Under the pieces are notes generated by a model. It was not told the DNA's origin and did no database searches. It worked only from the letters and a program-made list of their open reading frames with translations. Below, piece by piece: positions 36,910-47,642 of a DNA stretch of 64,000 nt. The number at the start of each line of letters is the position of its first letter. The stretch's first letter is position 1. The DNA is from Symbiodinium natans (Eukaryota > Sar > Dinophyceae > Suessiales > Symbiodiniaceae). A program made the translations under genes and the position numbers. The DNA lies in NCBI GenBank assembly GCA_905221605.1, contig CAJNDS010000563.1:1-64000 (forward strand). Reading direction: 5' to 3'.

Positions 36910-38460
36910 TCATGTTCTTTTTGCTAATTTTAGCCTTTTGTGTGTTTTTGTGCGTTTGTGGCTGTTTTGTGTTTTTCCGTACTGCCTGAGCCCCCCTTCC
37001 CTCTAAGAAAATTGTGCTTTTCTACGCTTTTCTTTGCAAATTGTACTTTTCTGTGCATCGTACCCTTAAAGAGTACTGTATTTAATGGGTAGATGAATAA
37101 TTTAGTTTCATATTCAAGTAGCATGCAAAGAGCGTTTGAGCATTGGTTCTACCCCCAAACCCCGCATTCCCATGCTCAGTACTATAGCCTTTTCTGGGTG
37201 GATGGTATGGTTCTTAGGAATTTGTGCTTTTCAAGGCTTTTCTATGTAAATTGTACTTGTTTAAGCGAATAGTATATACATGGTATTTCATTAGTACGTA
37301 ATTGAATTAGTTTTCTGTAGTCAAGTACCATTTATTGAGCATTATGTCATATTCTGTGTATATTCAATAAATCTTGTACTCACCCAATAATTGAATATTC
37401 ACTGACTGCTAGATTGGTAGAATCAACATGTAATGAGTATTTCATGGTTGAACAATATTTTGCCTAGTAGAAGCAATATTTGTCTGGAAACAGGTTTGTT
37501 GCCTAGAGTTAGTTGTTTAAACAATTGCTTTACTTATTTAGAGAGACTTTAAAACCCTCAAATCCAAACTTCATCAGAGGTTCTCCTGAAAAGCTTGCAT
37601 TTCGGATATTTTTTGCGTTTGCGAATTTACTTGTGTTATGACCTTTTTGTGAGGCAACAACTACTTTACTATGAGAATTGTATATTTTAAAGCCTGTCTC
37701 TTTTCAGGCATCGCGCATCAGTAGTCTTTAACTAGTACTTCAATAGCATTGGTTTCATTTTTATGAAACTCAAGGTGTCTAGTGCGTACTTTAGTTGTAC
37801 AAAAAACAACCTTCTAAGTTGAATTCATTTAGTCAATATTCAGCTATATACTAAGTGCTGCAGTAGTTAAACTCGCATAGGGCGAATGCTTTGTATAATA
37901 TACATTCATGCAGAGAAACAAAGTACTTCAGCGGACTTTCCGTATGGCATTTGATTAAGACTTTGCCTTGCGAAACTACAATTTATCCAATAAAACAACA
38001 TTCTTTGCCATTCGAAAGAACAAGTTGCCAAAATAAATTAACACATACAAACTACAAAGCCAGCATTGTCCTGTCAAGATTCAAAACATGGAGTAGCGCA
38101 ATGCTGGCTTATCGGAGCCTGTGAGGAGGGTGTCCCAATTGTCCCAATAGCTGTCCTTCATTTCCCGGTGCTCAAATATGCGAGCTTAGGATTCCTTGTT
38201 CTGACGATACTAAGAAAAGCTGAAGCAAGGGTAGGTCGTTGGGAGGGGACCGACACCGTTCCGACGATCGCACTTGATGGGTCGTGTCTCTGGTCCTTTG
38301 AGTTTTTGAGCTGCTACTTGACCAACAGCCTCATCGAAGTGAGTTCTCTATAGACTCACCTGGATGTAGGCCTGGCATGAAGCGTAGTAGTACTTCATAC
38401 ATAGTATATTCTCGCACAATAATGAAAAGGCAATTTCATAATTAAGATGAGAGAGATCAT
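36910..38460. other. AT-richer host DNA, no gene recognised
   Basis: Less GC-rich than the rest of the host. 37010-37130 and 37220-37330 are diverged direct copies (shared GTGCTTTTC, AAATTGTACTT, AAGTA motifs). No long frame or domain. Confidence 0.4.
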
Positions 38461-38720
38461 CACCTGAAGATTGAACGATAGTTATCAAGTACGAGAGAGT
38501 AAAAAACACAAAAAAAATGCACGCCCACAGTGCCCCGGACTCTAAAAATTCGGGGTGGTTTTAGTATTAGGGGGAAGGGACTAGTAGTGTGGGCTATGGC
38601 AGCATGGGGTATATATATAGGGGTATATGACCCCAATTTTTTTGGGGTACAGATTTGGCTCCCAAGGCTCCCAATTTTTGCGACAGCCTCTGGAAACATC
38701 GGCGTAGGCAGGGCAGTCCT

Positions 38721-38924
38721 CTTACTGTTGGTTAGTAGGGAATGGGGGAATGAGGTACCCTGTATAATCCCTTAAAGGGTATATTTATAGGGGGGATAGA
38801 GGGTACCCTGTGCAATCCCTTAAAGGGGTAGATTAGAGGGGGATAGAGGTGCCCTTATATAATCCCGAAAAGGCTAGACTTTCGGGGGACCTCATTCCCT
38901 CATTCCCTACTAAGCAACAGTAAG
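38721..38924. mobile_element. 204-bp MITE-like element
   Basis: 36-bp terminal inverted repeats at 38721-38756 and 38889-38924 (core TTAGTAGGGAATGAGGGAAT) with only a few mismatches. The interior is two to three diverged tandem units (TGTATAATCCCTTAAAGGG and variants). Related ends occur at 39858-39893 and 9045-9070. Confidence 0.75.
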
Positions 38925-39051
38925 TCCTTCGCACGTGTGGACCACCAGTGTGAGGATGGTGGTCAAGGCAATGAAGATGTCGAACATGCCGAAGGTACTG
39001 CCAACCTAGGACTTGCTTCAGTTCAGGGTTTCGGGTTTAGGGGTTCAGGGC

Positions 39052-39621
39052 TTAGGCTTCTCTAAGAACCAATCCTAGAAGAAAATGGTACGATGTATCA
39101 TGATTAACACGAAGATTGTGCCATGTATGATGAACATTCGGTTTTTTAGGGTTCCTATTATGTAAGCTCCTAGCAACAGAGAGGCTGTGAGCCATGTAGT
39201 CCTCGCAGTTATCCCAGATGGCCTTGTTGATCAGAAACTCGCAGACTGCCACAGACGTGAATAAGGCACGATGCCGTGATGTGCTTGGGGGGATATTGCA
39301 AAGCCAGGCCAGCAGAATGCTTGCAGCCAGCAGATGGAGAAGGTTGCGGACATGGGAAGAGGCTGTTTGCGCCTCCACTTGCCAGCAAAACCACTGCTCG
39401 CAGCCACTCAGACTGCGGACCACCGCATACCCCAGAACAGGAAAGCAGCACCACAACAACAGGCCAATCGATGGCTTCGCAAAGTCTACCGACATGGCTG
39501 GCCATTGCCCCGCCTTGACCACTGGATCCGGGCTCTCGCCATCGTGAGTTTCGCGAGTCGGTTCCGCGCTGTCCCTTTCGAAGAACCGCTGAAGTTTCTG
39601 CAGGATGGGTAGAATGTCCAC
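39052..39621 (-). CDS. Putative host membrane-protein exon(s)
   Basis: A 189-codon frame contains two hydrophobic segments (SIGLLLWCCFPVLGYAVV and LLHLLAASILLAWLCN) flanking a Cys/Trp-rich loop. About 60-200 bp further upstream (about 39680-39800, minus), another frame encodes a strongly hydrophobic stretch (CYALPILACAFYSLLSLLE) that could be an earlier exon of the same gene. Splice sites cannot be fixed by eye. No family is recognised. Confidence 0.35.
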   Translation of the reverse strand: MDILPILQKLQRFFERDSAEPTRETHDGESPDPVVKAGQWPAMSVDFAKPSIGLLLWCCFPVLGYAVVRSLSGCEQWFCWQVEAQTASSHVRNLLHLLAASILLAWLCNIPPSTSRHRALFTSVAVCEFLINKAIWDNCEDYMAHSLSVARSLHNRNPKKPNVHHTWHNLRVNHDTSYHFLLGLVLREA

Positions 39622-39832
39622 CCTATCCTTTACTGAAACTTGTCATTTTTGCTGTTTCTTAGGAATTTCAGACTACACAACAATTTAAAAAATATTTCCA
39701 AGTACGCCGAAGTCTCCAGGAGAGACAGGAGGCTGTAGAAGGCACAGGCCAGGATGGGGAGTGCGTAGCAGGCCGTCGCCGCAGCACAGCTTGAGCTGAC
39801 CATCCAGCCAAGAGGAGCTTTTTACCCTTAAA

Positions 39833-39893
39833 GTGGTGTATATAGGGGGATATAGGGCGTCTCATTCCCTCATTCCCTGCTAAACAACAGTAA
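39833..39893. repeat. Solo end of the 38721-type MITE
   Basis: CTCATTCCCTCATTCCCTGC then TAAACAACAGTAAG matches the right terminal repeat of the 38721-38924 element. No matching left end is nearby. Confidence 0.55.
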
Positions 39894-40447
39894 GTTTAAG
39901 GACTGCGAAATTTAGGAGAGAATGCAGCTTCCTTCGAGTTAGCTTTCCGACGGGGGGATGGGCCACTGAAGGGATGAGGGGGTGTTTTCGGGTCTGTTTG
40001 AGTATAAGGGTAAACCCTAACTAATTAACCCTAAACCCTAAAACCTGAACCCTAAAACCTGAACCCCAAGCCCTAAGCCCGAGCCCTGAGCCCTAAACCA
40101 GGCTCCTTGGTGGGCTTTGTATTCTGTGCTTGTCGGGTCGGAATAGCTCTTCTCCGGGGGCCAGACTGCAAAGTTGCATCAATCGCTGTCAGCTTCATCA
40201 GTGAAGGCAAGCATACTTGGAGGCTCATGTGGGTGGCTGTCAAAATGATGGTGTCCCGTTTTGGATCCCGATTCTAATGCGGCACCGAATATTTAGGGTA
40301 CCCCAAAAGGGATCGTAATTTTTATAGCCACCCATGTGTAGTTTAAGGTTTAATGTAAGGGCCTGGTCCCTTGATTTGGGCCCCTAACTTATCCTTCTGT
40401 ACCCTAGAATACCCAAGGCCCATACTTCAGAGAACCCTTGGAAGAAA

Positions 40448-40570
40448 GGTATAGGACTTGGGATGTTCCCCCCTTCTACTAACAAACCCTTAATAGGATT
40501 CTAGTACCCCCCTATCAGAATCCCTCTTATTGACTGCTAGTACAAGGGGGAACATCCCAAGGTATAGGAC
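40448..40570. mobile_element. 103-bp MITE with 10-bp target duplication
   Basis: Element at 40458-40560. The ends TTGGGATGTTCCCCC and GGGGGAACATCCCAA are perfect inverted repeats, with inverted similarity extending to about 25 bp. It is flanked by identical GGTATAGGAC at 40448-40457 and 40561-40570. The host DNA around it (40368-40440) resembles 56565-56680, so this MITE seems to have inserted into another repeat. Confidence 0.85.
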
Positions 40571-40582
40571 CATGTCCAGGAG

Positions 40583-40661
40583 GTTTAGGGTTTAGGGTTT
40601 AGGGTTTAGGGTTTAGGGTTTAGGGTTTAGGGTTTAGGGTTTAGGGTTTAGGGTTTAGGGC
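40583..40661. repeat. Pure TTTAGGG tract
   Basis: About eleven units. Degenerate CCCTAAA patches lie at about 40015-40095 and 40720-40770. The 40015 patch contains CTAATTAACCCT, similar to the virus target site. Confidence 0.95.
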
Positions 40662-41149
40662 TGAGGGATGCTTTGGCATTCAGGGTTCCTCTACTGAGTA
40701 CTACAGGGCTTATGCTCCCTAAACCCTAAGCCCCCCAAATCCTAAACCCGAAGCCCTAAACCCCAAGCCACCAACGTAAGGGTTTTTTGTGGTCTCCAAG
40801 CCCAACCCCTTGGAGTCCACCACGCCATCCGAGGTAGTACTATAAGGGTTTATGCTCCCCAAGCCCTCAACCCTAAACTCAAAAGTCACCTAGGAATGAA
40901 AAAAAAAGGGGGGGGTCCCTTTTTGGTTATTAAAGGGGGCTGGGAAGGGAGCCTGAACCCCAAAGCAAGGGAACCAGGGCCTACTCTGGGTCCTAAGCCG
41001 GGTTGGGTTTAGGGCCTAGGGTTTAAGCTTTGGGGCTTCGGCTTAGGATGGCTTCGAGAGGGTCTGAGGTTTAGGGTTTTAGCGATGGTGCTTAGGGCTT
41101 AGGCCTCAGGATGACTTGTAGGGTTTAGGGTTTTTGGGTTTAGGGTTTA

Positions 41150-42550
41150 GGGCTTGCAAATGGCCAGCCCCTTCAGGAATGGGACCTGGGATGAAACTTA
41201 CGCAAGCGGGGGGGGGGTCCCTCTTGGCATGTCTTTGGGAAGGTTGCAGGGTGTCTCTGAACCAGACCCTTTGCTAACCCTTCCCTCGCTGCCTTCTGCC
41301 TTCTCTGAGACCGAAAGGGAACCGGCAAGCAAGCTCCAACACGCTTCATTTTCGACATGCCGCTGTGCTTGCATCAAATGCACGCAAACTGCGGCATGCT
41401 TTGAGAAGACCCGCTGCCTCCTTCCATCTCATCTGCTCCAGGCGGCCGGAGTAGCGGCCGCAGCTGGCTGCACCACCGCAATTATGAGCTCGCACTTTGG
41501 AAGCGCCACCTGTGTGCGCCCTCCACGGAGGGTGAAACTGCTGAGTGGCACGTCTCGGAGCATGCAGGGCAGGGTTTAAGAACTGTGGCCAGACCCCCCT
41601 CAAAGGCGAGCGCCATGACAAGAGCACGAGCGGCGTGTCGGCACACGTGTGAGCTAGGTGTTTATGTACTCGGCCCCCCCCGCATGCAAAGACCCGCCAG
41701 CCTTGCGCAAATAGGACCTCGCAGGGCGAGGTCTCAACGGCAGCAACAGGCGTCCGTGTGGCAATGCAGGGCACGGAGGAGTCAGAGAGGGCGGAGAAGG
41801 CACACAGGGGCACACGGGGCAGAGTGCGGCCCCTCGCATGCGGATCACCACGCAGCCCGGGCGAAAGATGGCCATGGCTTCCTGTCAAGAATCCGTCCAT
41901 CTTCTGGCATGTGACGGAAAACGGTGCCCAACCAAGCTCCACCTCGCTCCGGGACAAAGTCGGGCGCAGAAAGAGGCGCGGAAAGAGGTGTCGAAGCACA
42001 CAGCGCGGCGAAAGCCGCTGCGCTCTGCCGAGCTGTGCTTCTCATTGCCTCAACGAGAACAATGGGATACGATGGGGGGGGTTCGGACCTGCAACTCCTG
42101 CACTTCGATTTTTTTTTTCGGGCTTGGCTGCCACTGCATCAGGAGTTGTCATCTTGTGCAATCGTGGTATTGGCGATGAAGCATGGCCCTCCGGCGATCT
42201 TACAGGAAGACTTCGTGCCAGGATGGCGTTCCATTCGGTGCCTATTGACAACTTTGATCTTCTGCTCCCACAGGCAGGCGACTTGATACCCAGACGCAGG
42301 TGACCTACCAGGTGTCGTCGTGGCAGTCCTGCGCCGAGAAGGGCATCTGAAAACGGCAGCCGCCCGCTTGCGACGCAAAGACCTCACCGCAGCGACGCGC
42401 GCGAGGAGACACATCAGCGAAGCAGCATCAAGCATGACAATCCCGGTCCTTGTGCAACAACCCGGGTGCATGTAAAGCAGCCCGCGCTCTGCGGAAGCTT
42501 CCCCGGCTTCAAAAACGCTTCCTGCAAGGTTGAAAGGAAGCACCACAATC
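41150..42550. other. GC-rich host DNA with overlapping open frames, no gene recognised
   Basis: Open frames of 100-217 codons on both strands (longest 41346-41999 minus, 41758-42303 plus). None has a recognised domain. High GC makes such frames common by chance, so none is called a gene. Confidence 0.35.
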
Positions 42551-42557
42551 TAGTGGG

Positions 42558-42791
42558 GCTTAGGGTTTAGGGTTTAGGGTTTAGGGTTTAATGCGCAAGC
42601 GTGCACTGGCGTGCACTGGGTGAAAGTCTCTTCAGGCTGATCGCTTTAAGGCCGCCAAAGGCTCCGAGGGGGCCTTGGAACCAACGGCTTTCTCAAGAAT
42701 TGCTCGGATAGAGGGTTTAGGGTTTAGGGTTTATAGGGTTTATAGGGTTTAGGGTTTAGGGTTTAGGGTTTAGGGTTTAGGGTTTAGGGTG
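42558..42791. repeat. Two TTTAGGG tracts
   Basis: 42558-42590 and 42712-42791, same orientation, separated by about 120 bp. Confidence 0.9.
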
Positions 42792-42799
42792 CTTCTATG

Positions 42800-45700
42800 T
42801 GGGAACACAATAAAGGCATGTAATGCCATCCAGCAAGAAACCCCTGCTGCGTGAATATCGGTCCGCACGTGACACGCCCTCCCCTGCATTTAAGACGTCA
42901 TAGGGCCTCAACTGGCGGTACTGCCCCGGAGAGAGACAATGCCAAGATACATTGCCCTGAGACACGTAAGCACCACCCACAGTCATTTGACTTACAATTG
43001 AGGATCTGACAAGGGCCCGGACGTGCTTTCCCCTTAGTGCCTTACTTAGAGATAGGTAGTATGGTAAACGACGACTCTCGTGTAGCCTTATGTCGAACAC
43101 GCTAAGGATAGTCGAAGGGGTTCTGGTAGGACCTGGGGGAACTGCAGGATCTTGCAACATCAGCTGGAAAGGGAGCTTGGCATGGTCATTCCACTGCTAA
43201 CGCCGGACTGTCCGCATGCCCATGTGCATCCACGTTTCCCATAAGGAGGGCAGAGCTCGCTTCGTGCAGCCTCGGAGGCATTGGTACTGAGGTGATCGGG
43301 CGTGACGCAAACAGTCGCACAAGTCACGCAGCAACAGGCAAGCTTGTGGCAGCCAGGTGGGCTGCGCTGAGCCTCACCGATGCTACAGCGGGAGACCGAA
43401 GACATAGCAATTGTGCAACAAGACGCATGGTTACGACCCATGCTCGTCAACCGCCTCATTACAGAGGGAGGCTTGGAAACAACAGCAACCGCCCAGTTTA
43501 GAAGTTACCCGCCCAGTTTGGAAATCCAGCGCCGCAACCTGCGTAGATGTAGTGCCAGGTATGGCTGGAAGTTGGTGAGAGCAATCGGCGGGACTGTTAG
43601 TGATTCTGTGCATTGAAATCATGGGCATTTCGCTTTCCAAAGCTCAGATTCGCAAGGGTTCTGGGGACAACGGCGGAGGTGATGCTGGCGTGACTCGAGC
43701 GAGATGCTGACAAGGGCTCTAGTTGACAGTGCCATCTGGACCTGTTAACCGCCCAGTTTGAGCGTGATCCAGGCATGATGCCGTGATGCTGGCTAGATGC
43801 TGCAGACTTAACACGCATTGCCCTGCTGCATGTGTGGGAGTTTCTCGCTTGAAAAACATTCTTGTCACACGGAGATCTTGTGCATTTTGGGCATGTTTTT
43901 TCTTTTCTTACAAAAAAAAACCTTGTAACACCACACACACCCAAGCTAGGCTGTTGTACTAACCGCCCACCGAAACTAGGAGGTTCGTGAACCGCCTCGT
44001 CAGGGAGGGAGGTTGGGCTCACCTTACTGTTTTTTGCGAGGGTCCTCACAAACTTGGTTTCCCTAAGTAGACTGCGCAAAACAGGTATGACCGCATTTCT
44101 TGGAGAGCGGCACTGTAAGAAATCCTCGCAACCAGGGCTTTCCCAACGCATTGCCAAGAACATGCAGTTAAGTAAGCATTTTGATAACCTGCAGAAGGGG
44201 CGTATGCCAAGAACCAAACCCGGTAAACGAGACCAGCTTTCAAAAGGGAATCATATCCCACAAGCTGCTTTTGCGCGGGTCGGGCTATGCCCGCCCAAAG
44301 GCGCAGGTGGCTCGGGAGGCCCGCAAAATGGCAGCAACAGTAGGGGGACGCTCTTTGTGACGACTTTGTCGTGTTTGTCCCCTCTTTGATGTCAAGCATC
44401 ACAAGGAACTGTGATGACTTGAGGGCTCTGACTGTACCGGGCCAAGCGCTGAACCAACACCGGGCATGGGCCCAGGAGAGGCTTCATCAGCAGCATCAGC
44501 ATGGAGATGGTGGGGGGGAGGGCGGGCTGGTGGTGGGGGGGGAGGGCGGGCTGGTGCCCAGTGCAAAGCCTAGGCAAGAGAAAGCAAGGGACCACGAGCC
44601 TCAAACGTCTTCGGTCAGCAATCGCTCGAACCGCCTTCGGGGCAAAAACATAGACCCCGAGTCCTTTCAGAACACGAGACTCCTTAAGAACCGGAACATG
44701 ACCATGGCACGATTTTAGTCAAGCCAAGCCGTCAGCGGCCATCCACGTCACCCCCCGGATCAACACCAAACATGGTGAGCCGGGTGCGAGATGCCTCGCC
44801 CATGCATGTGGGTGGGGACTGCTTGCTAGGTGTCGGGCGTTTCGCGGGAGGATGGATCTGATTTCCATGAACTTGCGTCAGCAACCTGGACCCTCCCGCT
44901 GCCACCCACCGACCGCGCAAGCCACCCTGCAAATCTGGCCTCTGCATATGGGGGCTTACGATATTAAGGGTACCTTATTGGGGTCCTTATTCTGCTGGAA
45001 TCCTAGTATTTGGGGTCTATCTTAGGGATCCCTCGTTTTGACAACCTCCACCTCTCACCACAGTTGCTTGTGCTCATGGTTTTAGCTTTTAGGGTTAAGG
45101 GTGCATCCATCCTTTGGCCACCCAAACTGGCGAATGAGTCAGGTGGCCAGATAGCAAGGGAACCGATCCGGCCGCACCCTATGCTATACCTGCTCTGGAC
45201 AGGTCTTCACACGCGCAGACATATTTGAATGCATTTTTGCCTATGTCACCCGCAAAGCTGTGGTCTACGGAGCGACACGGGCTTGCAGGTAGGGCTGGCG
45301 CTGTAGGGCTGTGGGCAGTTGTAGGGTTAAGAGGGCATTAGGGGTTCAAGCTTAGGGTGTTCGGGATGCCCTTGGGATTCCCCTGGGATCGTCACGTAAG
45401 GCTTTAAGGTTGAGTTGAAGGAGTTTCGGCTTCAGGGATTTTCCGGGCTTCCCAAGGAAACGATCCGATCTTGAACTCCGTGTCTGCGATCATGAAGACC
45501 TCAGGCCCTTCGAGTTCTTGCACATCCAGCTTGCCCATTCTCAGGAGCGCTGATGTCCCAGATTAAGACGCTGAAGCCTTCTGCCTCCGATCCCCCGACA
45601 CTTCTGGAGTGTGGAGTCTTGTACTACGCCCCCAGTGCAGCTTCCTTAGTTTATTTTTTTGCGACCGCGCATCCTCGCGAGCGGGTATCGCCATAAAGCC

Positions 45701-46584
45701 TAAGCCCTGAACCCGAAGCCGCTTCCGCGCGCCGGCCTGCCTCAGTTTTTGGAAGGCAAGTGCTGCATCAGCGGCCGCCTACGTTTTCAAAGGCATCGCC
45801 TGCTGAAGGAGCTTGTGGTTCCTAGACAAGAGTGGAGGTACAATGCTCAATGCACAGCAAGGCTGCTTCTTGGCAGTCCACTGCGACAGCAACATGTGAA
45901 CCCAGCCTTCAGAACATGGTGGCTTCCGAAATTAGTAAGTACCTTCTTGGGGTCCTCAGTATAAGGGAATTCCCACCCTTTGGGGCCTTTATTAGGGGTC
46001 CCCCATGTTCAGAAACCCCCACATGGATCTGCACAGTGCTAGTCGTGGCCAGGGCGGCGTTCAAGCCCCTGAGGCGACCGACATCGACGGACGAGGACAG
46101 CACCAAGCTTGGTTGGTGGCTCGGCCTCTGGCTGGGCTGGCTCGCCGGTGAGCATGAGCGACTCTTGCAGCACTATCGTGGATGTCAGAGATAAGTAGAT
46201 ACATTTTATCACTCCAAGAAGCACGGCCGCTGAGTCTTTTCTGAATCGTGGGCTGCACGCGTGCATGTCTGTAGCGCAGAGAGACCTGCTGTGACTTGAC
46301 AGTCTGGGGCTGCCAAAGGCGGTGTGCGAGAAAACATGGGTCGTTCTTTCTTGTGGTTGGGCAAACACGAGGTCCGGAACTACTGTAGCTGAAGCCCGGC
46401 TTTTAACCCGAGTCGCGTGGGCCCTTCGCACATTTTGATAGGAGCACTTCGGGGCCTCTTACTCACACGTTGCGCGGATCTGCTTGGCAACGCCTGACGT
46501 CACCGGACATCTTCGCAGCAGTGCTTCCCGCCCACCCCAAGCGCAGCATTCACGCACAAACCCCTGCCGAAACAGCAGGCACTG
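42800..46584. other. Host DNA, no gene recognised
   Basis: Short overlapping frames without recognised domains. A G-rich tandem duplication (GGGGAGGGCGGGCTGGTG unit, twice) lies at 44508-44552. Two related repeats with AAGTACCTT/GGGGTCC motifs lie at about 44960-45030 and 45935-46010. Confidence 0.35.
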
Positions 46585-46672
46585 CCAGGATGGGCTATTA
46601 GGCCTTAAAACCCCATAATGAACCCTATTAAGGGCCTTTTAATGGATTATAGGGTATAATCGCCCGTCCTGG
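46585..46672. mobile_element. 88-bp MITE-like element (CCAGGATGGGC family)
   Basis: Ends CCAGGATGGGC and GCCCGTCCTGG are inverted repeats with one mismatch. A longer relative lies at 50696-50834. The interior is AT-rich and partly palindromic. Confidence 0.6.
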
Positions 46673-47642
46673 TGGGAGAGAGACATGGGACAGACCCGCC
46701 TCACAGACCTTAACGAGGAAAACACGCGAATCTCGTTTCACAGCGCGAGCGCACGTCCTTCCGAAAAGCCTGTTGAAATTTCGGTGGAATTTTATCACAA
46801 GGGCATCGCCTCTTAAAGAACCTCGTGCGTTTTTGAGGTCAAACTTCGTGGCATCCTCCGCGTTGATCTCAAAAAATGACCCTCGCACATGCTCAATTTC
46901 ACAGGCACAACTTCGGGTGTCAAGCATCCCGGACCAAACTTCGCGCACAAACGTCATGCAACAAACTGAGCGCGGCAAACTTCGCGTACGAACTGCGCGC
47001 GCACACATCGAAGCTGCAAACTTTGGCACGGGTCAACTGGTCAACCACGGAACTGTACGAGCGTGCTGTGGCATTCGGGTTGAGTTTGGGAATGGTCATG
47101 CTGCGCAGGAGACTTATATGGTCTGCAATGTAAGACAAGGGAAGCACACGCCTGTCGTATGGAATCGCAACACAACAGGAAGTTGACGGACACAAAATGC
47201 TGCACAAGCTTTGCTTATACCACTGTTTTCGCACATTTCACGCTGCGAGGAAACGGAAACGGCCCCAAGAGGATGAAGGCGTGCATTGGCGCAGGGGTGC
47301 TCGCGATTCAGAAGCCTTCCAGCTTTCAATGATGCGCCTGTGAATGCTCATTTCCGGATGTACGCAAACTTGGTGCAACGATGGTCGCGCAGGAGCCTAT
47401 GTCCCCTGTCCTATGTTGAGGCATCCTGGTCATGAGTGGGCTCACTCACAACTGAACTCGGTGACCAACTTGTAGGAGCGACTGCTGCAGCGCTGCTGGT
47501 GAAAGGCTGAGGGTTCCACCTCAACGCTGCGGGTCGTCGCTCTCCCATGGCACGTGACGCAGTTAAGCAACCGACTTTATAGCTCCAGGAAGCACTGCCT
47601 GTAAAAATCTCTTCTGCGCCTGCATGCGTGTCAACAACATGT

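Noticed and set aside
41346-42546. Pairs of overlapping 100-217 codon frames as host genes
   Set aside because: No domain on either strand; high GC makes long frames likely by chance.
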